A stretch of DNA of 64,000 nt from Smallanthus sonchifolius. Lineage: Eukaryota; Streptophyta; Magnoliopsida; Asterales; Asteraceae. Positions 22,595 to 32,784 of this stretch are shown piece by piece. The first letter of the stretch is position 1. Each line of letters begins with the position of its first letter. The notes beneath the pieces are model-generated. The model saw only the letters and a list, made by a program, of their open reading frames with translations, was not told the origin of the DNA and made no database searches. The stretch is from assembly GCA_023525975.1 (NCBI GenBank), contig CM042040.1, forward strand, positions 49,755,486 through 49,819,485. Direction: 5' to 3'. The position numbers and the translations under genes were made by a program.

Positions 22595-22983
22595 CCTACC
22601 TACCCCATACTCTCTATCCAAACACACTCTCTATCCAAACATAGAGACTCTTCATCTCTACCATCTCTCCCTCCCTCTACCAAATACCACCGGCAACCCA
22701 CCGTCCACCACCTCCACCGCCCTTCTTTGACCGCCGCCACGTCTCCTCCGCCTTCGGCTGCGGCTCCAAATACGGCGACCTCTGCGACTCCAAATCCGTC
22801 CACCGCCCTTCTTTGACCGACCTCTATAATACTGAATAGGTGCTGAAGCAAATCCTTTGCATCTCCCAGTGAGTGTAATGCCTTTCATCTTCCAGCAGAG
22901 GCACGGTCATGTCCCCGCCCAACCTCTTGAATCTATGAAGATAGCTTAGTAAGAGCAGCTGAAGAAGATTTCACCTTGCTTAT
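22595..22983. other. GC-rich MULE interior, possible captured gene fragment
   Basis: This block is markedly richer in C and G than its surroundings. It has CCACCTCCACCGCCC-type runs and then about 170 bases that read like exon: the plus frame LVRAAEEDFTLLI lies near 22946-22983, and a GTGAGT...TTCCAG intron-like piece near 22870-22895. No protein family is recognised. Pack-MULEs often carry such fragments; chance is not excluded. Related copies lie at 41046-41438 and 49302-49557. Confidence 0.35.
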
Positions 22984-24741
22984 TGATGCATGTAAACTAT
23001 ATATATAGTTTTTTTATAAGTATTTTACACAATTAGTTTTAAAAAGGGTTTTCACCAAACACTAATCACACACACCGGGCAGTGTACCTGTCGGATAGCA
23101 ATATATTAAAGGTAAGAACCGAATATCAATCCGTGGACACGGTGGGATGCGATAATAAACCGGGACTAAGATTCAATCAAGTATGGGTAAAAGATGTTTA
23201 AGTTGATTTTTAATTAAACTAATATGTAAGAATATAAAACTAGACTAAAGTCACAAATCAAACAATCAAGGAGAAAATATCACTTTGGTGTCGAATCCAT
23301 TTAGAATACATTCAATACACTCATAGAAACATGGCAAATACACGATACATAAATTGACTAAATTCTCGTCAAAGATATCTAATCAAATGACTATTCGGAA
23401 AGCTAGCATGAATTACACAAACCAACGACCTAAAATCATACAATGAGGCTCACGTGTTTAATAATCATGTCAATGTTTATAAAGATTGAACTAGCTTCCG
23501 ATTAAGGTACACTAATCCAACAACTAGTTGGAAAGATAATATGAACAACACACTATCCACCTCAAGTTGATTAATTTAGACAACAATATCCATTTCTTCG
23601 ACATACAATGTTCATATAAAGGTTATATAAATTAGGAGGATGTGTCAACAATTCCTAGATAAACATAATACTAAATATGACACATCATAATAAATACTTT
23701 GTCTTTCCAAACATAAGCATAAGGTTACACATACAAATATAATGATTCATAAACAAGACTTCATTCACCATTCCTAGTCAAATGCCATAAACTAGTATAA
23801 TTACATACACCAATCCATGAATATAAGCATAAATCATAAGTTTTCCAACATAATATGACATACACAAATACAAGTCTTGTAAACAACTCAAAATACTTGA
23901 ATACATAATTTCATCAAAGAATAATCATACGGTTGTCATAACATTAACACAATAATTACCAATAATCCATGAATGTTGTCAAATGTATCTAAACTTCATC
24001 TAAACCAAAGTGAACAGGAGTTTTAGCTCATCATGAGCATCAAAATTACAAATAAGCAGGGAAAAATAGTGAGAAACATGATATGAAAACAAGAATCAAA
24101 CCACTCCTCCAAGCCTAGATGTTGTTGTTGATGTATGGTGATCCTCTTGATGTTGTATCCTTTCCAAGAATCTTGAATTATGGCTGGAACAAAGAAAACT
24201 CGAGCTGGAACAGTAGGTTTCTCCCCTGGGTTGCTGAATCTCTGAATGAGAATTAAGTTCTGTTTAAATAGAAAAGGGGAGGCACGACCGTGCCAGGAGA
24301 GAAGGCACGACCGTGCCTAGCACAAGGACGCGGTCGTGTCTAGGTCTTGGCACGACCGTGTGACAGAGGTTTGACCGATCCGTAGCTTCCATTGGGGACC
24401 ACTGATCGAGGACGTACGGCTGTTCAGACTCACGAGATAACACGCGACCGCTGGCGGCTAAGGCACGGTTGTGCCTTGGAAATTGACTTGGCGCGGTCGT
24501 GCCAGATGTGGGCGCGACCGTGCCTAGGGTTTGGGAGCTTGGCACGACCGTGCCTCCATCACAGAAACCCTAAAACTTCACTTGTTTATCCTGGAATATT
24601 CTTGTTTATTCACCAAGCTTCATAAAAACCTACAAAAAAGGAAATGAAGCAAATAAGTGTCTAAACGTTGAATATAACCAAGAATTGATCATTAATGAGC
24701 GAAGTTTTGTGCCAAAAAGATGTGTAAATACTAACACATCA
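22984..24741 (-). repeat. Athila-like 3' LTR (copy A)
   Basis: A 1758-bp LTR, TGATGCATG to ACACATCA on the plus strand. It matches 41439-43234 with roughly 25-30 substitutions by eye plus length changes in an AT run and in the palindrome cluster. The terminal polypurine tract confirms minus orientation. Confidence 0.88.
24270..24560. repeat. GCACGACCGTGC palindrome cluster (LTR A)
   Basis: About eight to nine imperfect copies of GGCACGACCGTGCC, some inverted as GGCGCGGTCGTGCC, with irregular spacers of 5-30 bases. The same motif clusters at 36545-36805, 37150-37240, 42750-43050, 61793-62075 and 62680-62810. Confidence 0.85.
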
Positions 24742-24757
24742 AACAACCCCACACTTG
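24742..24757 (-). other. Athila polypurine tract
   Basis: The minus strand reads CAAGTGTGGGGTTGTT, directly followed by TGATGTGTTAG of the LTR. Confidence 0.85.
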
Positions 24758-24940
24758 AACATTGCTTATCCTCAAGCAAGAAATCAAAATGAAACAAAAC
24801 TTCCAATGACACTATGGATCAAATCGGGAAAACCGTAAGCATTAATAAACTTATAAAGGTTTGAAAAGATTTTCAAGAAATGCAAAATTAACTAAATGAA
24901 ACCCAATGAGCCCAATGACGTGATAACCGAATGAGCAAAT
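24758..24940 (-). other. Athila 3' spacer, distal piece
   Basis: Non-coding sequence between the polypurine tract and the copia-like insertion. Nothing further is recognised. Confidence 0.6.
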
Positions 24941-24990
24941 GAATATGTAGAACCAAAGATTGATTGTTACAAAATTATTCTAAGTACAAA

Positions 24991-25115
24991 TGCTGCTGAT
25001 AGGCTTATCAGCAGCATTCAACACAAGTTGCTGCTGATAGGCTTATCAGCAGCGGTCATCCATGTTTGCTGCTGATGGGCTTATCAGCAGCAGTATTCTC
25101 ATCTCTACTGCTGAT
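24991..25115 (+). repeat. CTGCTGATA hairpin array in LTR
   Basis: GCTGCTGATA, GGCT, TATCAGCAGC: a 10-bp stem with a 4-nt loop, repeated three times at 37-43 base spacing plus a half unit (24992, 25031, 25070, 25108). The 3' LTR has one more unit (32831-33000). Confidence 0.88.
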
Positions 25116-25404
25116 AGCTTTATTCACTGAAGACCAAACGTTGCAGCTGACTATCCATGTGAAGCGCCTCTGACACCTTTCTGTAAAAGCAACTGCCACA
25201 CTCCAAGCAGAAGGAACCTTAGTGGTGCAACCAATAAAGGACAATGTTGCGCGTCTCCAAGCATGCAAACAATGATGCCTAAGAAGACGTTTCATTAAAG
25301 TTATCTAGATTAGCCTTTGCGTGTAATTTAGATTAATAAACAAGATCAACGGTCTGTGTTCGATCTGATCCTTAGAATCAAGGGTCTGTCTTGATTCGAA
25401 GATA

Positions 25405-25413
25405 CTATAAATA
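25405..25413 (+). promoter_or_regulatory. LTR TATA box
   Basis: CTATAAATA, kept in the 3' LTR at 33282-33290. The transcript would start about 30 bases downstream and run through gag and ORF2. Confidence 0.6.
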
Positions 25414-25625
25414 CTGTGTAAACACTTCATAGTAAGTGTGCTTTTTGAGTGTATCTTTACAGTGCTTTTTGATAGAGTTTTACTTGTAATCTTGTAATCT
25501 CAAGTTTAATACAACAGTGCATTTATCAGTATTCTTGCTGTTTACTTGTTTACTTTGTTGGTTGCAATTGTTTCCGCCAATATCAACTAGAATAGAATCA
25601 CCTTGTAATCTTACGATCCTACAAG

Positions 25626-25637
25626 TGGTATCAGAGC
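25626..25637 (+). other. Primer-binding site (initiator Met tRNA)
   Basis: TGGTATCAGAGC, two bases after the LTR end. Confidence 0.93.
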
Positions 25638-25722
25638 TTTGGCTCAAGATTAAACAAACTAACATTTGTTTAATCACTTTCTGATTCTTTTCAAAACTCT
25701 ATCAAGTCACATAAAAACAAAA

Positions 25723-27880
25723 ATGGCACAAAGCAACGGGCTTGAAGACATCCTGAAGCAGCAATACGAAAACTTTGTCTGCAATGAAGGCGAGTCACTA
25801 ACCAGTGTGTATAACAGGTACACTTACTTGGTAGGAGAGCTGCAGTGCTCTAAGGTGAAACTGGAGAATGAAGACATTCTCAAAAGGTTTCATCAGATCT
25901 CTTCCTAGTTGCTGGACACCTTACACAGTGTCAATAAGAAGAACTGAGAATCTGAAGACTCTGCAGATGACCGAGCTCTTTTGTATGCTAAAAGCCTATA
26001 AATTAGAAATAATTCAAGCCAAAGAAAGAAGCTCAAGCCATCAATCAGCCTCTTCCACCACCTCTCTCGCGCTTCACTCTGACCACTCAGGTCCTAGTTC
26101 AAGCGACTACTATCCTACCAGACAAGCACACCAAGCTCAGCCAAGACACCAACAACAGCAACATGTCAATCCTCCAGTACAAACTGCAGCCTATGCAAAT
26201 GTTGGAACTACTGACTTTGACTGGAGCTTCCAGCCTGAGGATCTTTCTGCCAACAATCAAGCTCTCATGGCAGACACATTAGAGGTATCCTCTCTAACTT
26301 CAGACACATCAGAGGTACCACCAAAGGTATATGAAAATCTATGTACTCAAGAGTGCATTGATAAGGTCCTTGGATATAGGAAACATAACCAGAAGCTCAT
26401 AGATCAAAATGAAGAATATCACCAAATGAAATCTGAATTTAAAAAAGTTGAAAATAGTTACAAGGAAAAGAATGATTGTTTAAAGAAAGAAATTTCATCA
26501 TTAAAACATGAACAAACAAACCTTGAAACTCAAATTGATGATATTCTGGTTAAGTTGAAAGCTGCAAGGGCTGAATTGGCAGACCAAAAGGTCCATGTGG
26601 AAAAATATGAATTTGCATCCAAAAAGCTGCAAAGACTTTTGGATGTTCAAATCCATGAAAATGTAAAAACTGGGTTGGGATATCATGCTGACCAGTATAA
26701 AACCGTCGCACCTCCTGCTGATTACGTTGCCATCCATGAACCAAGCTTCAATCTAGCAAATCTTGACATGGCCAACCGAAATCTTGACCCTGCTGTCAAA
26801 GAAGCCCCTGTGCAAGAATGCACTACTTCATCAGAGACTGAGTCAACTTGCTCAAACTCCACTGAAACAAGTAATGCCTCATCTCCTCCTGCCCCTCAAG
26901 TGATAGTCACTAAAGATGAAGTCCCTATTATCCCTTCAATACCAGTTCCTAAACCCTTCAAACAAATCAGAATTAGCTATCCTCCAGAAGGAAGAAAGCT
27001 AACTATTGAAAAGGGACAGTCTTCCACCTCCACCAACTCAAAGCCTCCTTCCAATTCAGTCCAGCCAAGGAAGGTGTTTGACACATGTCATGCGCCTGAA
27101 GAAAGGGTTCCATATGTTCAAAAAACATTGGAAGAAGCTACTTTTGAGCACAACAAAGCTCACCCTTGGAATTTCAAAGACCTTTTCAAAAGAAAGGATT
27201 ATGTGCATCTTTCAAAGGATAAACTGGCAAAATCATGTTTTGTCTGTGGGAAATATAACCACACTGCCAGCACCTGCTTCTACTACCTACAGCAGCAAAG
27301 AAACCTCAAGCAACATGCTTTTGAGAAGACAAAGAAGAAAAAACAGGTAAGAAGCTTTGAAGCTAAGACAACTCAATTCAGAAAATCTCTTTCTCCACCA
27401 AGGGAGCAGTTGTCAAAGCCTCAAAAATCTTGCATCATCTGTGGAGAATCAGACCACTTTGCAACAAACTGTAAGTTTAACCCTTTCAACCAGATTCTTC
27501 ATCAAGCCCCTCAAAGACAAAGGGTAAAGAAGGATCAACATACATCGGTTGTTAGTCCAGTTAAGCCCAAGAAAACGAAGCAGAAGCTTTCAGCAGCAAC
27601 CAAATCTGCTGCTGATAAGCTAACAAAGTCCGCAGCAAAATCTGCTGCTGATAAGGCAAAGCTATCAGCAGCAAAAGGGTCCACTGCTGATAAGGCAAGA
27701 TCCAAGGCAAAGCCTTCAACAGCAACAAAGTCTGCAGCTGCTCAAGTAAAATTATCACATACAACGTATGCTGCTGAAAAGATAAAGAAAGCTGGAAAAC
27801 CACCAACTCAACAATGGAAGGCAAAGAAACCACCAAGCATCATCATCGGTTCAGTTGAGTGCATCTATCCTTTGATGTAA
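25723..27880 (+). CDS. Gag-like protein with two CCHC zinc knuckles, one frameshift
   Basis: The likely start is ATG at 25723, 85 bases past the primer site. About 55 residues (DILKQQYENFVC, VYNRYTYLVGELQ, ENEDILKRF) belong to the copia Gag (UBN2-type) core, whose usual N-terminal part is missing. Near 25888 one extra base shifts the frame. The rest continues at once in the frame of 25868-27880 with RSLPSCWTPYTVS and MLKAYKLEI, as the family does. Then come a polar region, a coiled coil (about residues 160-265 of the 670-residue part), a C-X2-C-X4-H-X4-C knuckle at 457-470 and another near 522, and an S/A/K-rich SAADK repeat tail (575-640) made of the LTR's CTGCTGATA motif. Gag binds element RNA and builds cytoplasmic particles. 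The shift is probably a mutation; programmed frameshifting at GGTTTC is possible but untested. Confidence 0.85.
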
Positions 27881-28479
27881 ATATGTCTGTCTTATGTTGT
27901 AAATAAAAGTTATAAGTCAGCAGCATTTTTGCCTCTCAGCTGCTGACAGGTTTAAAGCTTCAGCAGCAAAGCCTTTGCCACTGATCGCTTTAAAGCTTCA
28001 GCAGGAACAAGTTTCCTGCGGATAGCTTTAAGGCGGTCAGCAGCAACCGTTTTGCTGCGGAATGAATACAACAGTCAGCAGCTACTAAATCTGCTGCTGA
28101 AAGACTTAACTATCCGCAGCAACCAAGTTTGCAGCTGATAGCACATCATCAGCAGCAACCAAGTTTGCTGCTGATGGGTAAAACAAGTCTACATTAACTT
28201 TTACCCGCTGTAAAAGTAAATATCGTCAGTCTTCACCATGACTGCTCGAGTGCTTTACAGCTGTAACAATGAAAAGTGAAACAGGTTGTACTGTACAAGT
28301 GAAGTTATTTTTTCTTCGTCTGCCGTTATATCACAATCTCAAACGTTCCCACCACCTCTTCATTTTCAATTTCAAACCCTAACCTCCCATCACTTTCTCT
28401 CCCGTCCCCACAGCATTCAAAGCCCTCCATATTAACCACCATTCAAACACCCTTCTCTCTTCCCTCCAAATCCATAACA
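27881..28479 (+). other. Inter-ORF region with CTGCTGATA repeats
   Basis: About 600 bases without a reading frame. From 27916 to 28175 it is crowded with TCAGCAGC/GCTGCTGA repeats in both orientations, then a CT-rich stretch (28300-28475) leads to the ORF2 start ACAATGGCAG. It may serve as the 5' leader of a spliced or subgenomic ORF2 transcript. Confidence 0.6.
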
Positions 28480-31400
28480 ATGGCAGGCGCAGACATAAAC
28501 AACCCTAACGACAAGTTTTCCCCATATCACAACCTCACTGCATACCTAATAAAAGGCAAGAAATCCGAAGGTTTCGATGATATGATCGACTTCCTTTGTC
28601 GGTCCAAAATCCACCATGCCCTAACAGTCCACCCAACCATCTACACTTCCCACATGGAAGATTTTTGGAGCACAGCCGTGTACTCTACTGACCAGGGCAC
28701 TCCCCAAATCAGAAGCACAGTAGACGGCAAGGAGATGATCATCACTGAACCGAAGCTCCGCCAACACCTCAAGCTTCAGGATGAAGGGGACGCCATCTCA
28801 TACCAAAGAGACGTATACATGAGGACCTTTGTATCCATAGGGTACACTGGGAATCAAACAGAGTATACAATAGAGAAGGCACTCATGGGTCCCAAATGGA
28901 AGTATCTCTGCCACACTCTTCTCCAATGCATATCCCAGAAGAGGAGTGGCTGGAACCAACTCAGCTCCGGACTTGCGTCGGCAATTCACGGTATGATAAC
29001 TGGGGAGGGTTTCAATTTTTCTCACCTCATTCTTGAAGGTTTGAGATACAACCTTCAAGAAGGGGTGAAATCTCAGTTCTTCATGTACCCAAGATTCTTG
29101 CAAGAAGTGTTCAATATTGAACACCAAGATCTTTCAAAAACTGCAAGAATCTACTCAATTCTGGGACATAAGAACAACATTTTTCAAAGCATGAGAACAG
29201 TTTCATCAAAGTTCTCAGGGGCCGATGTTTCATTGTTGTCTACAATGTTGAACACGCAAAGTGCCCAGGGTGACAGTTCAACAAACCCAGCTGATACTGA
29301 TCCCACACCCTCCACCTCACTGCCACAAACTCAAACTACTGCTTCCTTTGATCGAACCCCTGTGCATTGTACTGAGGATGTACAGGCACATAATCTTCTC
29401 ACCCCCAGTTTGATTGCTCAACCGGAACACAGGGCCCCGGTTGCAGCCAAATATACAAGGAAGAAGGGCAAGAGAACTCCTTCTTCTCTTGCCTCCAAGG
29501 CCCAAACCCAAGCCAACATCCCTCACTCAGAATCACAACATTCTAGTGAGAATATCATAAGGGAAAGCCACATTGCTAGGGAGACTCCTTCGGAAGTCTC
29601 TCTATTAGGATTAGGATCACTTCCCGGATCCATAGAACAGCCCTTCGAGCCATTCCTCTCTTCTTTGAACTTAAGTGTAGAGGAACCTGACCAAAGTGAT
29701 GTACCTTCTCCAACTACCACTATCAAGGAGGTACTGATTGGTCTTGCTTCCGAAACACCCAACCCAAGTTCCTCACCCTTGAAGGTCCACTCTGGGAGTA
29801 TTGAAAGAGTGGATGTGGACGAGGCTGTCACTACTGCTGGTCCATCAACTGACCAGGAGGACAGTGACAACATCTTTAAGACCTCAACCACGGCAACTCA
29901 CGGTGAGGGTGTTTCCTTGGAAACTCCCTTCACTGAGAGGAATCCCAGGCGCCAAGAAACCATGGGTGATGGGGATGCTGAGGCTAGGCCTACGGCCCCA
30001 TCTGGGTCCAAGGATTCCACAACTGTGGATGAGGACAGACTGAAACTTCATAACATGGAATTGACGGCCAGGGTGGCTATGCTAGAGGCTGAAATGTCCA
30101 AACTAAGACACCAAGTCGCTATGCATGAAGCCCATAAATGCCCAACTTTAGCCTCTCCCTCTCTTGTATCAGTAGGCACCCAAACTGATGCTTACCTGTC
30201 TGCTGATGCAACCAAAAAGGGGGAGATGGTTTCTATGGAAGATGATACAGACAGTCTTGACGACTGGATTCAAGAGCAGTTTGTACTTCAAAGCTCACAA
30301 TTCAAGCCAGCTTTTGTCAAAGTACATGACTTGCCAGTCCCAGATAATGAAGACGAAGAAACATCTGAAGACTGGAAGTTGGTCGTCAGGGCTATCGATG
30401 AAATGCTGAATGATGTTGAAGACACAGAACAAACAAATAAACCATTCCGCATCCTTCCTGAAGCAGCAGCCATCATTGGTCAATCCTCAACCCCCCAACT
30501 ATTCAGATCATCAAAGAAGCTAGAATTTGACTCCATTCTAGCTTGGGGGTATGATGGATCAGCTGAGAGGTTCTGGATTGGATGGGAGTTCAGCGGAGTA
30601 GAAGAGCTGAACTGGAACTCACTCAATGCCCTCCAAGTCCTACAACTATATCTATCTAACTGCATCAACTCTTCAACGGATCTCTCAGCAGAACTTGCCA
30701 TTGGCAGGTTCTATGACCTGATGGAGGATAATCTACCTAAGTTCAGAAGACTCCTACAAACAGCAAGACGGGTAGCTTATCCTGAATCTTCGTCGGCCGC
30801 AGGAAGAAGACTGTCTCCCAACAATCTTGCAATAACAAGGAGCAGTCTTCTCACTGAAGAAGGAGTTCTGGGCCTTCAAAGATTTCTGTATGCCTTCCTG
30901 GTCAAGGACTCGGACGTGCTAGGATGGGTAAGCACTAGGCTCCTTGACCACGCTTTCTTCCTAAGCAACGGTTCTGCTCTCATCATCAACACCGGGAACA
31001 TCCTTCAGCTACCAACAAATTTCCTCCACAAGATCTATCTACTAAAAGCCAACATCTGCAATGTCAACTCCCTTGAAAGCCAGGCGATGATAGCAATTAT
31101 CAAAGCTCACCTTGAGAAGGAAGGAAGGATTGATGAGGAAGAAGATGTGTCATCCTCTGACACTGACTCCAACTCAGATTCCCCTCCAGTTAACATCTGC
31201 GCTGCAGCTTATGAAGCAAGATCCTCTGTGAGAGAAAGGCTGCTAGAACTTACAGATCCTGAGTGCCAAACTGAAGACCTTCCCTTATCTACCTCTCAAC
31301 ATGCCAATGAAGCCGAGGCAGAGATCCCAACAGCACAACAATCAGCTGTTTCTGTGATCAGTGAAGCCAGAGCAGAGGCATCCAATGTTAATAAAGGGAA

Positions 31401-32751
31401 GGGCATCATGACAAAAGAGGATGAAGAGAGGTTGCAAAAGGAAAAGAAAGAGAAAGAAGAGAGAAGAAGGAAAAGAGAAGAAGAAGAGTTGGCTGAAGAG
31501 ATGGCTAAAAAACAAAGGCATGAAGATAGAAAGGCAGCCATACTTCTCAGACAACAGACAATCCAGCTGTATGCCAAACAGCTGGATGAAATGAAGGTAA
31601 AAGTCCATGCAGGGTCTCAAGTTGAGGAAGATGAACAACTTGCTAGACAGCTGCAGGAACAGTTTGCAAAAGAAGAAGAAGAAGAAGCTAAAAAGAAAAG
31701 GAAGGAAGATGCTAAGTTTAGAATCACTGATTCTAAATTAGCAAAAGAATTAAGGGAGGAGTGGACTGAAGCTCTGATCTCTCAAGGTGAGGATGCAGAC
31801 TACCTTGAAAAACTGTCAAACAAAGAGATCTATAGAGTCTTCATGGGTCAGCAGGGGGAATTGGCAAGGAAAAAGAAAGATGAAGAGAAAGAAAAAGCTC
31901 AACAAAAGTCAAAGAAAGCCATTGCCCTTAATCTAAGGACCCATGAAGAAAGGAAGAAGATGACTGACTTCCTTAAGGCAAGGGGAGAAAGTGGAAAAAG
32001 GTTAAGTCCCATGTCCTTCATGAACCTACAAGCCCTGTATACAACAGTGAAAAAGGAAGAGGAAGAAAGACTGGAAAAGAGACCAGTCAAGAAACAAAGA
32101 ACCTCTGCACCAGAAACTACTTCCTCTCTCCAAACACCATCCACAAACATCCCCAAGCCTTCCACTCCTCCACCCAAAAAGTCCAAGTCATCCCACCCAG
32201 CTCCCACTCATCAACAGCCTCCCTTGAAGATACCCAAACCCACTCCTAAACCAGAAGACTCAAGAAATATAGTTAACTGGTTATACAATTCACAAGATCA
32301 AGTGTTTGAGATCTTCAGGGGGAGAACTGAGAGAAGAAGATCCACTTACAGGTCTGTTGATGAGGTTCTGCAATTACCTGATTCCGATCTTCAAAGAATT
32401 TTAGAGCTGGGTGAAGCTCATAAGCCTACAAATGAGAGTGGGAAAAATCTTATGCTAGCTATCAGACACTACTTCAATCCTAGCAAAGATGTGGTCATGA
32501 ATATCAAACCACTCAAGTCTCACTCTCCGTTTGTATCTTGGTCCTATAATGCTGATTTGGATGAATTCACTTTGATTGATGTAAAGAAGCAGCAGATGAG
32601 ATGTTCAAGCAAAGCTATCTACAAAATGCCACACAAAGACATCAAGACTCTGTCTGAACTTCCATTGAATAATCCCAGTAAGGATCAAAGAGGCTATGAG
32701 GTGGAAAGAATAGTCAACCATATGCAAAAGCTTCAGCAACAAAGGGACTAG
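28480..32751 (+). CDS. Uncharacterised 1423-residue retroelement protein (ORF2)
   Basis: Uninterrupted from ATGGCAGGCGCAGAC to TAG. Residues 1-260 form a compact domain with MEDFWSTAVYS, VDGKEMIITEPKLRQHLKL, WKYLCHTLLQC and FFMYPRFLQ. I recall this type from other daisy-family copia elements but know no function. Residues 265-510 are a Ser/Thr/Pro-rich linker, and about 520-555 a short coiled coil (LKLHNMELTARVAMLEAEM). Near 685-770 a globular part begins ILAWGYDGSAERFWIGW. Residues 970-1200 are a very charged K/E coiled coil. A Pro-rich linker follows, then two W-x-Y-N modules (about 1262-1310 and 1349-1395). There is no signal peptide, membrane segment or pol motif. Its place after gag matches the extra ORF of SIRE-type elements. 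Such a long open frame beside a shifted gag suggests constraint. A captured host gene is less likely but open. Confidence 0.9.
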   Translation: MAGADINNPNDKFSPYHNLTAYLIKGKKSEGFDDMIDFLCRSKIHHALTVHPTIYTSHMEDFWSTAVYSTDQGTPQIRSTVDGKEMIITEPKLRQHLKLQDEGDAISYQRDVYMRTFVSIGYTGNQTEYTIEKALMGPKWKYLCHTLLQCISQKRSGWNQLSSGLASAIHGMITGEGFNFSHLILEGLRYNLQEGVKSQFFMYPRFLQEVFNIEHQDLSKTARIYSILGHKNNIFQSMRTVSSKFSGADVSLLSTMLNTQSAQGDSSTNPADTDPTPSTSLPQTQTTASFDRTPVHCTEDVQAHNLLTPSLIAQPEHRAPVAAKYTRKKGKRTPSSLASKAQTQANIPHSESQHSSENIIRESHIARETPSEVSLLGLGSLPGSIEQPFEPFLSSLNLSVEEPDQSDVPSPTTTIKEVLIGLASETPNPSSSPLKVHSGSIERVDVDEAVTTAGPSTDQEDSDNIFKTSTTATHGEGVSLETPFTERNPRRQETMGDGDAEARPTAPSGSKDSTTVDEDRLKLHNMELTARVAMLEAEMSKLRHQVAMHEAHKCPTLASPSLVSVGTQTDAYLSADATKKGEMVSMEDDTDSLDDWIQEQFVLQSSQFKPAFVKVHDLPVPDNEDEETSEDWKLVVRAIDEMLNDVEDTEQTNKPFRILPEAAAIIGQSSTPQLFRSSKKLEFDSILAWGYDGSAERFWIGWEFSGVEELNWNSLNALQVLQLYLSNCINSSTDLSAELAIGRFYDLMEDNLPKFRRLLQTARRVAYPESSSAAGRRLSPNNLAITRSSLLTEEGVLGLQRFLYAFLVKDSDVLGWVSTRLLDHAFFLSNGSALIINTGNILQLPTNFLHKIYLLKANICNVNSLESQAMIAIIKAHLEKEGRIDEEEDVSSSDTDSNSDSPPVNICAAAYEARSSVRERLLELTDPECQTEDLPLSTSQHANEAEAEIPTAQQSAVSVISEARAEASNVNKGKGIMTKEDEERLQKEKKEKEERRRKREEEELAEEMAKKQRHEDRKAAILLRQQTIQLYAKQLDEMKVKVHAGSQVEEDEQLARQLQEQFAKEEEEEAKKKRKEDAKFRITDSKLAKELREEWTEALISQGEDADYLEKLSNKEIYRVFMGQQGELARKKKDEEKEKAQQKSKKAIALNLRTHEERKKMTDFLKARGESGKRLSPMSFMNLQALYTTVKKEEEERLEKRPVKKQRTSAPETTSSLQTPSTNIPKPSTPPPKKSKSSHPAPTHQQPPLKIPKPTPKPEDSRNIVNWLYNSQDQVFEIFRGRTERRRSTYRSVDEVLQLPDSDLQRILELGEAHKPTNESGKNLMLAIRHYFNPSKDVVMNIKPLKSHSPFVSWSYNADLDEFTLIDVKKQQMRCSSKAIYKMPHKDIKTLSELPLNNPSKDQRGYEVERIVNHMQKLQQQRD

Positions 32752-32770
32752 AAGAATTTTGGTAGCATCA

Positions 32771-32784
32771 GTCTAGGGGGAGTT
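32771..32784 (+). other. Polypurine tract
   Basis: GTCTAGGGGGAGTT immediately before TGTAGAACC of the 3' LTR, 19 bases after the ORF2 stop. Confidence 0.88.

Larger units (their letters stand above)
24946..25623 (+). repeat. 5' LTR of the 8.5-kb copia-like element
   Basis: A 678-bp LTR with three complete CTGCTGATA hairpin units and a half unit near its start, a TATA box at 25405, and termini TGTAGAACC and GATCCTACA. Confidence 0.93.

Noticed and set aside
22600..22888. Gly/Ala/Arg-rich minus frames in the MULE arm (also 41113-41377 and 49159-49494)
   Set aside because: Low-complexity translation of CCACCTCCACCGCCC DNA; the start codons are not shared in a convincing way between copies.
27561..27836. 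Minus-strand Leu-rich frame opposite the Gag tail
   Set aside because: It arises from the CTGCTGATA repeat read backwards.
29523..29891. Minus-strand frames opposite the 1423-residue ORF (also 28798-29127, 31296-31638, 31899-32207)
   Set aside because: Antisense shadows of a long ORF with strong codon bias; no motifs of their own.
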